Of a stretch of DNA of 38,489 nucleotides, positions 1 to 7,917 are shown in pieces. The DNA is from Flavobacteriales bacterium. Its GTDB lineage: Bacteria > Bacteroidota > Bacteroidia > Flavobacteriales_D > Crocinitomicaceae. The notes beneath the pieces were generated by a model, which saw only the letters and a program-made list of their open reading frames with translations, searched no databases and was not told where the DNA came from. Numbering within the stretch: position 1 is the first letter of the stretch; each line of letters starts with the position of its first letter. A program made the position numbers and the translations under genes. The DNA lies in assembly GCA_947470515.1 (NCBI GenBank), contig CANITF010000030.1, positions 1 to 38,489 of the forward strand. Reading direction: 5' to 3'.

Positions 1-180
1 AGGATTGACTGGACCAGCAGGTGCTACGGGACCAACAGGTTTAACAGGATTAACTGGACCAGCAGGTGCTGCGGGACCAACAGGTTTAACAGGATTAACT
101 GGACCAGCAGGTGCTACGGGACCAACAGGTTTAACTGGATTGACTGGACCAGCAGGTGCTACGGGACCAACAGGTGCTAC
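1..180 (+). repeat. 45-bp tandem repeat, four copies, encoding collagen-like triplets
   Basis: Four near-identical 45-bp units lie at 1-45, 46-90, 91-135 and 136-180, differing at a few bases (for example ctacgg versus ctgcgg). Each encodes fifteen residues of Gly-X-Y repeat. The array probably continues upstream of the window, and a degenerate continuation runs to about 250. It is an in-frame coding repeat that could change length by slippage or recombination. Confidence 0.9.
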
Positions 181-1231
181 AGGACCAACTGGTTTAACTG
201 GTGCAACGGGTGCAACAGGACCAGCGGGACCAACTGGATTAACAGGGCCGACATGGAATTTAACAACACCAACAGTAAATGCAAGTGGGACTTTAACCAT
301 AAATGGTACTGCGGGATCTTTGGCACCAGTAACTACTTTGGGACAATATTGGATAGCTGCACCAAATACTGCAGGAACCAATGCTTTAGCAGCTACTGGA
401 TTTTTAGGAACTTCATCCAATAATCATATGGATTTTTCTTCAAATGGAATTGTTAGAGGTAGAATGATGAATACTGGAGAATTAATTTGGGGAAATACAG
501 CATTTGTAGGTGCCTCTTTTCCATTAGATGTTTTAACTGCAAACAAAGTTAATGGCGGTGCAGCAAATAATTGGGCAGTTAATGGTATGAACACCACCAC
601 TGGTGGAGGTGCTGGATATTTTGATAATATTGTAAATAATACTGGTTATAATACAGTTGAGGCAATTAACCACTATACTGGCACAACAAATGTCCCAGCG
701 GGAATAATGGGCTTACACATTGCGACAACAGGAACTGGTAGAGGTGGTATTTTCACAAGTAATTCCTCTAATGTGAGTGCTATTGGTGCGTATTGTCAAG
801 CACCATTAACGGGTTGGGGCTTATATGTAAATGGTGATGCCTTTACTACATCTGCAACTTGGTTTACTTCTGATAACAAATTAAAAACAGATATCAAACC
901 ATTAGAAAGTGCATTGCAAAAATTAATGCAGTTAAATGGTGTGACATACAACTACAAGCCAGAATTAGTTGAAAAATATGGATTGAGTGATAGGAAAAAT
1001 ATTGGTATTCTTGCTGATGATGTAGAAAAAGTATTTCCAGAATTGATAAAAACAACAATGCTACAATCTAAAATTAGTGGAGAAACTAGAAATACCAACG
1101 ACTTAGATTCAATGGAAGCAAAAACTGTAAACTACAACGGTCTTATTCCAGTTTTAATTGAAGCTGTAAAGGAACAACAAATCTTGATCGAAGAAATGCA
1201 AAAAGAAATCGAAATTTTAAAACAAAAATAA
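2..1231 (+). CDS. Collagen-like fibre/surface protein with S74 chaperone tail, 5' partial
   Basis: The reading frame is open from the window edge, so the true start lies upstream. About the first 84 visible residues are Gly-X-Y collagen-like triplets ([13 protein letters not shown] type). Residues about 85-285 are a Gly/Thr/Asn-rich stretch resembling beta-structured fibre regions. From about 287 the sequence reads [13 protein letters not shown], the typical opening of the peptidase S74 (endosialidase-type) intramolecular chaperone. Ser289-Asp290 is the expected self-cleavage site, and [13 protein letters not shown] and the [16 protein letters not shown] helix follow. In known S74 proteins this domain trimerises the fibre and then cuts itself off. 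A terminal Glu/Lys-rich coiled coil (about 385-408) fits trimer formation. Such proteins in Bacteroidetes are usually cell-surface or adhesin-like rather than prophage; no phage genes are visible here. Family assignment is confident, role is inference. Confidence 0.85.
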   Translation, partial: GLTGPAGATGPTGLTGLTGPAGAAGPTGLTGLTGPAGATGPTGLTGLTGPAGATGPTGATGPTGLTGATGATGPAGPTGLTGPTWNLTTPTVNASGTLTINGTAGSLAPVTTLGQYWIAAPNTAGTNALAATGFLGTSSNNHMDFSSNGIVRGRMMNTGELIWGNTAFVGASFPLDVLTANKVNGGAANNWAVNGMNTTTGGGAGYFDNIVNNTGYNTVEAINHYTGTTNVPAGIMGLHIATTGTGRGGIFTSNSSNVSAIGAYCQAPLTGWGLYVNGDAFTTSATWFTSDNKLKTDIKPLESALQKLMQLNGVTYNYKPELVEKYGLSDRKNIGILADDVEKVFPELIKTTMLQSKISGETRNTNDLDSMEAKTVNYNGLIPVLIEAVKEQQILIEEMQKEIEILKQK

Positions 1232-1245
1232 TTTCATCTTTTCCT

Positions 1246-1282
1246 AAAAGCCGTATTATTTAAATATAATGTGGCTTTTTTT
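1246..1282 (+). terminator. Rho-independent terminator after the fibre gene
   Basis: AAAAGCC at 1246-1252 pairs with GGCTTTT at 1273-1279, with an imperfect inner TATTAT/ATAATG stem, followed by a T run. It begins 15 bases after the stop codon of the collagen-like gene. Confidence 0.7.
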
Positions 1283-1403
1283 ATTCTGCTAATTGAATTT
1301 GAACGCCAGCAGTTGAATTGAACAGCCACATACGGATATTATCAGGTAGATTTGAATCATAGCAGTTATTCGTTTCAAATCGTAAATCTGTTCGCCTCAA
1401 AAC
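1281..1403 (-). pseudogene. Possible 3' coding remnant without a start
   Basis: On the minus strand 40 sense codons run from just after an in-frame TAA to a TAA at 1281-1283. The translation looks protein-like (it contains NCYDSNLPDNIRMWLFNS and ends VQIQLAE), but an upstream stop blocks extension and the only internal Met comes late. It sits in the gap between the fibre gene and the LptF/G-like gene. I do not recognise a family. It could be the tail of a decayed gene or a chance open frame. Confidence 0.3.
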
Positions 1404-1500
1404 TTAAAACATAACACCAATTGGCCCATCAATCTAAAATCATTAAGATCTCGCCAAACTGGTTGAAAATAAAATAGTGTTAGCAAAAACTTAAACATTC

Positions 1501-2577
1501 TTATTTTTGAGCGAAACGATATAATATATACGCTATGATTCCAAATATGATATTGGGAATCCAAACTGCAATTGATGCAGGAAACCCAACATTTATAGCT
1601 GCAACAGTTGTAATTTTCATTGCAAAAATATAGACAAAAATTATTCCTAATCCCAATGCTATATTTACACCTACCCCTCCCCTTTTCTTACGTGAGGATA
1701 CTGACACACCTATTATTGTTAAAACATAAGTAGCAAAAGGATAAGACGTTCTTTGGTACAATTCAATTTCATACATCGGAACATTACCAGATCCTTTTTC
1801 TTTTTCTCTTTTAATAAATGATTTCAATTGAGAATAGGTCATTGCCTCCGCAACATTATCTCTTTGGGCCATTTCATCAATTTTAAACTTAAATACTGTG
1901 TCTTTTCTATGTCCCTCAAAAATTCTATCATTTGGATAACCAATGTATCTCTCAAAATAATCATTTAACACCCATTTATTTGTTCCTTCAATGTTTTCTG
2001 CAGAACGGGCTTTAATGAAATAAGTAATCTTATTATTTTCATCCCATTGTTCTAAAACGAAATTATTAACAAATTTTTCTTCCGTAGTAAATGAAGAAAA
2101 GTAAACAACTTGATTACCTGGGTATTCAGCGTGATAATCATTTACTGAAATAGACTCTCTATAATATCGTTCTTCAAAATCTAGTCGCGTTTGATTTGAC
2201 TTAGGTAATACAAAATGATTCATTACTAAAGAAATCAGCATTAAAATTGTCGCTGCAATCATGTAAGGTCGCAAGAACCTATTAAAAGGTTTTCCACTAT
2301 TCCACATTGGAATAATTTCAGTGTCCTGCGCCATTTTTGCAGTAAACCAAATCACAGAAACAAAAATAATCATAGAGGAAAAGGTGTTTCCGTAAAAAAC
2401 GATGAAATTCAGGTAATAATCAAAAACAATAGCTGATAATGGAGCTTGGTTATCAATAAATTCGCCTAACTTTTCAGACAAATCGAACACCATTGAAAGA
2501 AGCATAATAACTCCCAACATGAAAAAAAATGTCGTGAGAAACTTCTTAATAATATATCGATCTAATATTTTAAGCAT
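1501..2577 (-). CDS. LptF/LptG (YjgP/YjgQ) family permease
   Basis: This 358-residue membrane protein matches the LptF/LptG family, the inner-membrane permease partners of the LptB ATPase that lift lipopolysaccharide toward the periplasmic bridge. It starts with ILDRYIIKKFLTTFFFMLG, the typical first segment of the family. Hydrophobic segments lie at about 13-30, 47-80 and 103-123, then a periplasmic beta-rich domain (about 130-260), then about three C-terminal membrane segments (275-355). Its start follows the tgt stop with a 3-bp gap, so the two are almost certainly one transcript. Bacteroidetes often carry several LptF/G paralogues, so I cannot say whether this one is LptF, LptG or a fused functional equivalent. 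Confidence 0.88.
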   Translation of the reverse strand: MLKILDRYIIKKFLTTFFFMLGVIMLLSMVFDLSEKLGEFIDNQAPLSAIVFDYYLNFIVFYGNTFSSMIIFVSVIWFTAKMAQDTEIIPMWNSGKPFNRFLRPYMIAATILMLISLVMNHFVLPKSNQTRLDFEERYYRESISVNDYHAEYPGNQVVYFSSFTTEEKFVNNFVLEQWDENNKITYFIKARSAENIEGTNKWVLNDYFERYIGYPNDRIFEGHRKDTVFKFKIDEMAQRDNVAEAMTYSQLKSFIKREKEKGSGNVPMYEIELYQRTSYPFATYVLTIIGVSVSSRKKRGGVGVNIALGLGIIFVYIFAMKITTVAAINVGFPASIAVWIPNIIFGIIAYILYRFAQK

Positions 2578-2580
2578 TGA

Positions 2581-3711
2581 TTATAACCTGTTTTGCAATT
2601 TTGGAATCATTTTATCTTTCCATTGGCTAAAAGTACCATCAACAATTTGCTTACGAGCCTCTTTAACCAAGGCCAAATAAAAAGCCAAATTATGAATTGT
2701 TGCAATTTGAATTCCTAAATTCTCTTTTGATTTTATAAGATGTCTCAAATAAGCCTTGGTGTAAACTTGATCCACAGAAGCCGTTCCATTTGCGTCTATT
2801 ACTGAAAAATCAAATTGCCATTTTTCATTTTTAATATTGATAATTCCTTCTGAAGTAAAAAGCATTCCATGTCTTCCATTTCGACTAGGCATAACGCAAT
2901 CAAACATATCAACACCCATTGAAATACATTCTAGTAGATTAACAGGTGTGCCAACTCCCATTAAATAGCGAGGTTTTTCTTTCGGTAGAATTGAGCATAC
3001 TAAATCTGTCATTGAATACAATTCTTCATCAGGTTCACCTACCGACAAACCACCAATTGCATTACCAACTGCATTATGTGAAGCAATAGTCTCTGCAGAT
3101 TCAGTTCTTAAATCTTTATATACACTGCCTTGAACAATTGGGAAAAGTGCTTGTTCAAAACCATATTTAGGTTCTGTAATTTCCATTTGACTAAAGCATC
3201 TCTTTAACCAACGGTGTGTCATGTGCATTGATTTTTTTGCATAATCATATTCACATGGATAAGGTGTACATTCATCAAAAGCCATAATGATATCAGCACC
3301 AATTGTTCGTTGAATATCAATTGCACGTTCTGGTGTAAAGAAATGATAACTTCCATCAATATGCGATTGAAATCTAACTCCTTCTTCAATAATTTTCCGT
3401 GAGCCTGACATAGAATAAACTTGGTATCCACCACTATCCGTTAGAATAGGCTTGTCCCATCCAATGAATTTATGCAATCCACCTGCTTGTTCAAGCACTT
3501 CTAATCCTGGACGTAAATATAAATGGTAAGTGTTTCCTAATATTATTTGGGCATTTACCTCACTTTTAAGTTCGTGTTGATGAACACCTTTAACTGTTCC
3601 TGCGGTTCCAACAGGCATGAAAATAGGAGTTTCAATCATACCATGTTCAGTATGAAGTAATCCTGCCCTAGCTTTTGTTTTTGTATCTGTAAATTGTAAA
3701 TCGAAGTGCAT
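2581..3711 (-). CDS. tgt: Queuine tRNA-ribosyltransferase (tRNA-guanine transglycosylase)
   Basis: This enzyme exchanges guanine-34 of GUN anticodon tRNAs for the queuosine precursor preQ1. The 376-residue length is normal. Expected active-site elements are present: DSGGYQVYS with Asp92, GGLSVGE near 220, and the nucleophile region DMFDCVMPSRNGRHG with Asp271. Unusually, the C-terminal zinc site is missing its cysteines: where the family has CxCxxC followed by NYxRAYLHH, this protein has Gly309, Ala311 and Asp314 before VYTKAYLRH, while the fourth ligand His340 (ATIHNL) remains. I recall similar sequences in other Bacteroidetes, so this is probably a lineage feature and not decay. It is the first gene of a two-gene unit with the LptF/G-like permease. 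Confidence 0.95.
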   Translation of the reverse strand: MHFDLQFTDTKTKARAGLLHTEHGMIETPIFMPVGTAGTVKGVHQHELKSEVNAQIILGNTYHLYLRPGLEVLEQAGGLHKFIGWDKPILTDSGGYQVYSMSGSRKIIEEGVRFQSHIDGSYHFFTPERAIDIQRTIGADIIMAFDECTPYPCEYDYAKKSMHMTHRWLKRCFSQMEITEPKYGFEQALFPIVQGSVYKDLRTESAETIASHNAVGNAIGGLSVGEPDEELYSMTDLVCSILPKEKPRYLMGVGTPVNLLECISMGVDMFDCVMPSRNGRHGMLFTSEGIINIKNEKWQFDFSVIDANGTASVDQVYTKAYLRHLIKSKENLGIQIATIHNLAFYLALVKEARKQIVDGTFSQWKDKMIPKLQNRL

Positions 3712-3734
3712 AAATTGTTGAAAAATAAACGCAA

Positions 3735-3742
3735 CAAAGATA
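3735..3742 (-). promoter_or_regulatory. -7 promoter box for tgt
   Basis: On the minus strand this reads TATCTTTG, a perfect match to the Bacteroidetes -7 consensus TAnnTTTG, 24 bases before the tgt start codon. No convincing -33 element is visible. Confidence 0.6.
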
Positions 3743-3763
3743 CATGTATTTCATTATGCACCC

Positions 3764-3771
3764 CATCTTTG
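3764..3771 (+). promoter_or_regulatory. -7 promoter box for the glycosyltransferase gene
   Basis: CATCTTTG (7 of 8 to TAnnTTTG, as in many Bacteroidetes promoters followed by CAC) lies 20 bases before the ATG at 3792. It lies downstream of an earlier in-frame ATG at 3744, which supports the later start. Confidence 0.5.
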
Positions 3772-3791
3772 CACTAAAGCTTTATAAAGGA

Positions 3792-4928
3792 ATGAAATTT
3801 TTACCAGTATTTGAATTCGGAATCCCCCTGATTACCTTCCTGTTTTTCTCCTTTATGGCGTTTATAAATTTATTTTACACGTTTTTCATCTACAGTAGGC
3901 TAGCATTTTTCAAAGAAAAACCAATTCTCGAAGAAAATAATTTACCCCCAGTAAGTGTTATCGTTGCTGCTCGAAATGAATCTGATAATTTATACGATAA
4001 CCTGCCATTGCTATTACAACAAAACTATCCTGAATTTGAAGTTATCGTTATTAACCATCAATCTGTGGATGATTCAGCCTATCTTTTAACAGCTTATTGT
4101 CAGCAATATCCAAATTTAAGGGTAATTGAAGTAGCAAAAAGTCAGCATCTAAAACCAGGAAAAAAACTTCCACTTACATTAGGAATTAAAGGAGCAAAAT
4201 ACGAGCATTTAGTTTTTACAGATGCAGATTGTAAACCTTCCTCTAAACGTTGGTTGAGAAGTATGGCACAGCAATTTGTCCCAGGAAAGGAAATAGTAAT
4301 GGGGTATGGACCATATATTTCACAAAAAGGATTTTTAAATCGTGTAATTCGTTTCGATACTGCTTGGATTGCTATAAATTATTTTTCGATGGCATTAGCG
4401 AAACTGCCGTATATGGGTGTTGGAAGAAATTTAGCTTATACCAAAACTGCTTTTAAAGCAGTTCAGGGATTCAAATCACATTATTCCCTTCCATCTGGTG
4501 ATGATGATCTTTTTATCCAAGAAGCTGCGAAGAAAAAGAATTACACAATTAATCTTGACAAATATTCATATTGCTATTCGGATGCCAATAATTCATGGAG
4601 TTCATGGATTCGTCAAAAAACCAGACATTATACTACAGCTAATAGATATGGAGTTATTAAAAAAGCGATGTTAGGAATATATCCATTCACACTGTTAATG
4701 TTACTTGTTTCTTTTGTTATTTTGATGTTCAATACGGATTTCCGTTGGTTGACGTTATCGATATTTGTTTTCACTTTGCTCTTAAAATGGTGGATTCAAG
4801 GAAGATGTTTCGTGAAGTTGAATGAAAAAAGCTTTGTGAAATATTTGCCCCTTTGGGACATTTTATATGTCTTTTTGATACCGATAATCTACTATACTTC
4901 GGAGAAAAAGGAACCAACTAAATGGTAG
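3792..4928 (+). CDS. Family 2 glycosyltransferase, membrane-anchored
   Basis: This is a GT-A fold glycosyltransferase of 378 residues. One N-terminal membrane segment (about 10-34) precedes the catalytic domain, which opens with PPVSVIVAARNESDNL (52-67) and has the metal-binding DAD at 144-146. A QKTRHY motif near 275 resembles the QxxRW signature of processive GT2 enzymes, and two or three membrane segments end the protein. The site usually written DDGS, which contacts the nucleotide, reads NHQS here (88-91), so the donor contact may differ. I prefer the ATG at 3792 to that at 3744 because a promoter box lies between them. The end overlaps the start of the sigma-factor gene by 7 bp. The sugar and acceptor are unknown. 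Confidence 0.8.
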   Translation: MKFLPVFEFGIPLITFLFFSFMAFINLFYTFFIYSRLAFFKEKPILEENNLPPVSVIVAARNESDNLYDNLPLLLQQNYPEFEVIVINHQSVDDSAYLLTAYCQQYPNLRVIEVAKSQHLKPGKKLPLTLGIKGAKYEHLVFTDADCKPSSKRWLRSMAQQFVPGKEIVMGYGPYISQKGFLNRVIRFDTAWIAINYFSMALAKLPYMGVGRNLAYTKTAFKAVQGFKSHYSLPSGDDDLFIQEAAKKKNYTINLDKYSYCYSDANNSWSSWIRQKTRHYTTANRYGVIKKAMLGIYPFTLLMLLVSFVILMFNTDFRWLTLSIFVFTLLLKWWIQGRCFVKLNEKSFVKYLPLWDILYVFLIPIIYYTSEKKEPTKW

Positions 4929-5527
4929 AAACAGAACATTTATCAGACAAAGCGAAACACGACCTTGTACTTGTCGAGGCTGCAAAAAAAGGCAATCAAG
5001 CTGCTTATGCTGAATTAATGGATCGTTACCGTGAGTCGATATATTACACCATGTTTAAAATGGTAAAGCATACTGACGACGCTGATGATTTAACAATTGA
5101 AGCTTTTGGTAAAGCTTTTAGTCGTCTTGAACAATACTCCCCTAACTTTGCGTTTAGTACTTGGTTATTCAAAATTGCTTCTAATAATTGTATTGATTTC
5201 ATAAGGAAAAAACGGATTAAAGTCACTTCAATGGACACCGGCTATAAAACAGATGATGGTGAAGTTATTTTCGTTGACGCACGCTCATATACCATGGATC
5301 CTGAGGAGACTATTATTCATGGTCAAAAGATTATTCACATGCGCATGCTTGTGAGCAAATTAAAACCAAGATACCGCGAACTTGTGGAGAAAAGATATTT
5401 TGAAGAATTGAGTTATGAAGAAATTTCAGAAGAGCTTGGTCTGCCTTTAGGAACTGTTAAAGCGCAATTATTCAGAGCAAGAGATTTTTTAGCAACGATG
5501 ATGCTTAAAACAAAAGATAGTATTTGA
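4922..5527 (+). CDS. RNA polymerase sigma-70 family factor, ECF-like
   Basis: The 201-residue protein has the two-domain layout of extracytoplasmic-function sigma factors. Region 2 runs from about 26 to 98 (AYAELMDRYRESIYYTMFKM, then DADDLTIEAFGKAFSRL and STWLFKIASNNCIDFIRKK). Region 4 runs from about 140 to 192 (ELSYEEISEELGLPLGTVK, a helix-turn-helix). A linker of about 40 residues between them is somewhat long. It would recruit RNA polymerase to a subset of promoters. No anti-sigma factor is next to it; it overlaps the upstream glycosyltransferase gene by 7 bp, which suggests translational coupling. rsmG follows 76 bp later. Regulation by a partner elsewhere is possible. Confidence 0.88.
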   Translation: MVETEHLSDKAKHDLVLVEAAKKGNQAAYAELMDRYRESIYYTMFKMVKHTDDADDLTIEAFGKAFSRLEQYSPNFAFSTWLFKIASNNCIDFIRKKRIKVTSMDTGYKTDDGEVIFVDARSYTMDPEETIIHGQKIIHMRMLVSKLKPRYRELVEKRYFEELSYEEISEELGLPLGTVKAQLFRARDFLATMMLKTKDSI

Positions 5528-5603
5528 TTTTTCTATTCAATCAACAATATTTGTTCTTTTGTACTTCTAAAATCACTTTCTGATAACAATATATTTCGTC
5601 AAA

Positions 5604-6227
5604 ATGAAGACTATTGAAAAATATTACCCGGATTTAACTGATATTCAGCGTAAACAATTAACTGAGTTAGAAGCGTTATATAAATTCTGGAACGAACAAA
5701 TAAATGTGATTTCTCGGAAAGACACCGAAAATTTTTACGAACGACATGTTCTTCATTCTATGGGTATCGCTAAAATAATGGCTTTTAAAGAAGGCACAAC
5801 AATTCTAGATATTGGCACAGGCGGCGGTTTTCCTGGAATTCCATTGGCTATATTATTTCCGAATTGTCACTTTACACTAGTTGATTCCGTTGGTAAAAAA
5901 ATAAAAGTAGTGAATGAAGTTGCTGAAAGTCTTGGTTTAACGAATGTTATTGGAATTCACGGAAGAGCAGAGACCTTAAAGGAAAAATTTGATTTTATTG
6001 TAAGTAGAGCAGTTACTGCGATGCCTGCTTTTCTCTATTGGACGAGAGGTAAATTCAACAAGAAAAGTAATAACACACTTCCTAATGGGATTTTATATTT
6101 AAAAGGCGGCGACTTGAAAGAAGAACTGAAATCTTTGAAGCAAAAACATAAAGTAATTCCGCTAAACAAATACTTCAATGAAGAATTTTTCGAAACAAAA
6201 AAGGTAGTTTATGTATCTGGAAATTAA
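5604..6227 (+). CDS. rsmG: 16S rRNA (guanine527-N7)-methyltransferase RsmG (GidB)
   Basis: RsmG methylates N7 of G527 in 16S rRNA using S-adenosylmethionine. The 207-residue length is normal. The family opening LYKFWNEQINVISRKD (25-40) is followed by HVLHSM (48-53) and the SAM-binding loop ILDIGTGGGFPGIPLA (67-82). VDSVGKKI and SRAVT further on are also typical. A TATATTTC sequence at 5590-5597 may be a -7 box, but it leaves only a very short leader. The gene follows the sigma factor in the same direction, 76 bp away, and could be on its own transcript. Confidence 0.95.
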   Translation: MKTIEKYYPDLTDIQRKQLTELEALYKFWNEQINVISRKDTENFYERHVLHSMGIAKIMAFKEGTTILDIGTGGGFPGIPLAILFPNCHFTLVDSVGKKIKVVNEVAESLGLTNVIGIHGRAETLKEKFDFIVSRAVTAMPAFLYWTRGKFNKKSNNTLPNGILYLKGGDLKEELKSLKQKHKVIPLNKYFNEEFFETKKVVYVSGN

Positions 6228-6268
6228 TCACTTTCATATAGAAGTTAAGAAAAGTATGTGTATTTAAC

Positions 6269-6276
6269 TATTTTTG
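6269..6276 (+). promoter_or_regulatory. -7 promoter box just before the DUF2061 gene
   Basis: TATTTTTG matches TAnnTTTG exactly and ends only 4 bases before the ATG at 6281. If used, transcription would begin at or next to the start codon, giving a leaderless message. Confidence 0.5.
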
Positions 6277-6280
6277 ATTT

Positions 6281-6514
6281 ATGGACAATTCTGTAAAAAG
6301 ACATATTGCAAAAACTATCACCTGGAGAGTTATCGGTACTATTGACACAATGTTTATTGGATGGTTTGTATCTGGAGACATTACAATTGGCTTGTCTATA
6401 GGTGGATTTGAATTGATATCCAAAATGGGACTATATTATCTACACGAACGTGCATGGTACAAAAGTAATTTTGGACTCACTGATAGAAAGTCTAAAACAA
6501 ATGACTTAGAATGA
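6281..6514 (+). CDS. DUF2061 family small membrane protein
   Basis: A 77-residue protein of the DUF2061 family, recognised from the RHIAKTITWRVIGTIDTMF opening and the KMGLYYLHERAWYKSNFG ending. Two short hydrophobic stretches (about 13-30 and 35-50) suggest it sits in the membrane. The biochemical role of the family is unknown, but in many bacteria its genes lie beside sulfate-assimilation genes, as here: its stop codon overlaps the start of cysC in an ATGA arrangement, so the two are translationally coupled. That association is from memory of family contexts and suggests a part in sulfate activation or transport. Confidence 0.85.
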   Translation: MDNSVKRHIAKTITWRVIGTIDTMFIGWFVSGDITIGLSIGGFELISKMGLYYLHERAWYKSNFGLTDRKSKTNDLE

Positions 6515-7107
6515 ATAATCTAACAAGACAAAAATATTCTATTAATAGAATAGATAGAAATCAGCTAAATAAGCACTCTTCATTTCTAATCTGGTTTACA
6601 GGATTATCAGGAAGTGGAAAATCTACTTTGGCTAATCTTCTCGAAATGGAACTTTCAAAACATGGTATTCATACTTATTTATTGGATGGTGATAACGTTC
6701 GATTAGGTTTAAATAAAGATTTATCCTTCTCTGGAGTAGATCGCACCGAAAATATTCGTAGAATTGGTGAGGTTGCGAACCTGATGATTGATGCAGGTTT
6801 GGTAACAATTGCCGCATTTATTTCTCCTTTTCAAGCAGATCGCGAGAATGTGAAAAAAAGTGTTGGAGAATCTAATTACATTGAAATATATGTAGACACT
6901 CCACTTGAAGAATGCATGAAACGTGATACAAAAGGATTATATGAAAAGGCAATCAAAGGAGAAATTTTAAATTTAACAGGAATTTCATCACCTTATGAAA
7001 TCCCAGAATCTCCTAATCTAATTGTAAATACTTCAGAAATTACAAATGTTGCAGCGATCGATAAAATTGTGAATCTAGTTATGGAAAAATTGAAACAAAA
7101 TGATTGA
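6511..7107 (+). CDS. cysC: Adenylyl-sulfate kinase (APS kinase)
   Basis: CysC phosphorylates adenosine 5'-phosphosulfate at the 3' position with ATP to give PAPS, the activated sulfate used for reduction or by sulfotransferases. At 198 residues it is a stand-alone kinase, not fused to CysN. It has the P-loop GLSGSGKST (31-39), the APS-binding DGDNVR (59-64), NIRRIGEVANLM (81-92) and the FISPF segment with the family serine (Ser105). It overlaps the DUF2061 gene by 4 bp upstream and cysQ by 8 bp downstream. The sulfate adenylyltransferase genes cysD and cysN, often neighbours in relatives, are not in this window. Confidence 0.95.
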   Translation: MNNLTRQKYSINRIDRNQLNKHSSFLIWFTGLSGSGKSTLANLLEMELSKHGIHTYLLDGDNVRLGLNKDLSFSGVDRTENIRRIGEVANLMIDAGLVTIAAFISPFQADRENVKKSVGESNYIEIYVDTPLEECMKRDTKGLYEKAIKGEILNLTGISSPYEIPESPNLIVNTSEITNVAAIDKIVNLVMEKLKQND

Positions 7108-7903
7108 TAATTTAGATATTCTTCTAGAAACTGCAATAAAAGCAGCATTAGAAGCTGGCAAGAGAATCATGGAAATTTATAATTCTGAAGATTTTTCAAT
7201 TGAATATAAAAAAGATAATTCACCATTGACAAAGGCAGACATTGCTGCTCATCAACTAATTCAAGAAATACTAGAACAAACTAGTATTCCAGTTTTATCT
7301 GAAGAAGGCAAGGAAATCCCATATTTAGATAGAGTTCTTTGGGATAAATTATGGGTTGTTGACCCAATTGACGGCACAAAGGAATTCATTAAAAGAAATG
7401 GCGAATTCACTGTTAATATTGCTTTGATTGAAAATCAAATTCCAACTTTGGGAGTCATTTATGTTCCTGTTTTGAAGGAATTGTATTTCGGTCACAAGAA
7501 TTCCGGTTCATTCAAAATCTCCAATATTGATTACACTGCTTCTTTTGCTAAAATAGTAGCAGAAAGTTTAAAACTTCCAATTCTAACTGAACGAAAAGAA
7601 TTTACTGTTGTCGCTAGTCGATCTCATTTATCTGAAGAAACTATCGCATTTATAAGTGAATTAGAAGATATTCATGGTTCAATAAAAACTATATCAAAAG
7701 GAAGCTCGCTGAAGCTATGCATGGTAGCGGAAGGATTAGCCGATTGTTATCCAAGATTTGCTCCTACAATGGAATGGGACACAGCTGCAGGTCACGCGAT
7801 TTGTAAATATGCAGGATTTGAATTGATTGACTATAAAACGAAAGCTGAAATGTTGTATAACAGAGCAGACTTATTAAACAATTGGTTTATTTTAAGGAAA
7901 TAA
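7100..7903 (+). CDS. cysQ: 3'(2'),5'-bisphosphate nucleotidase CysQ
   Basis: CysQ removes the 3'-phosphate of PAP (and PAPS), clearing the inhibitory by-product of sulfate use. The 267-residue sequence belongs to the inositol monophosphatase-like superfamily: metal ligands are expected in LSEEGKE (66-72) and VDPIDGTKEF (87-96, Asp88 and Asp91), and the C-terminal MEWDTAAGHAI carries the third aspartate. It is the last gene of the overlapping DUF2061-cysC-cysQ unit, so PAPS production and PAP removal would be expressed together. It converges on the next gene with 14 bp between stop codons. Confidence 0.93.
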   Translation: MIDNLDILLETAIKAALEAGKRIMEIYNSEDFSIEYKKDNSPLTKADIAAHQLIQEILEQTSIPVLSEEGKEIPYLDRVLWDKLWVVDPIDGTKEFIKRNGEFTVNIALIENQIPTLGVIYVPVLKELYFGHKNSGSFKISNIDYTASFAKIVAESLKLPILTERKEFTVVASRSHLSEETIAFISELEDIHGSIKTISKGSSLKLCMVAEGLADCYPRFAPTMEWDTAAGHAICKYAGFELIDYKTKAEMLYNRADLLNNWFILRK

Positions 7904-7917
7904 TTTACAATCAATTC

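Noticed and set aside
1-180. Regular repeats that could suggest a CRISPR array
   Set aside because: Units are contiguous with no unique spacers and encode Gly-X-Y triplets in frame.
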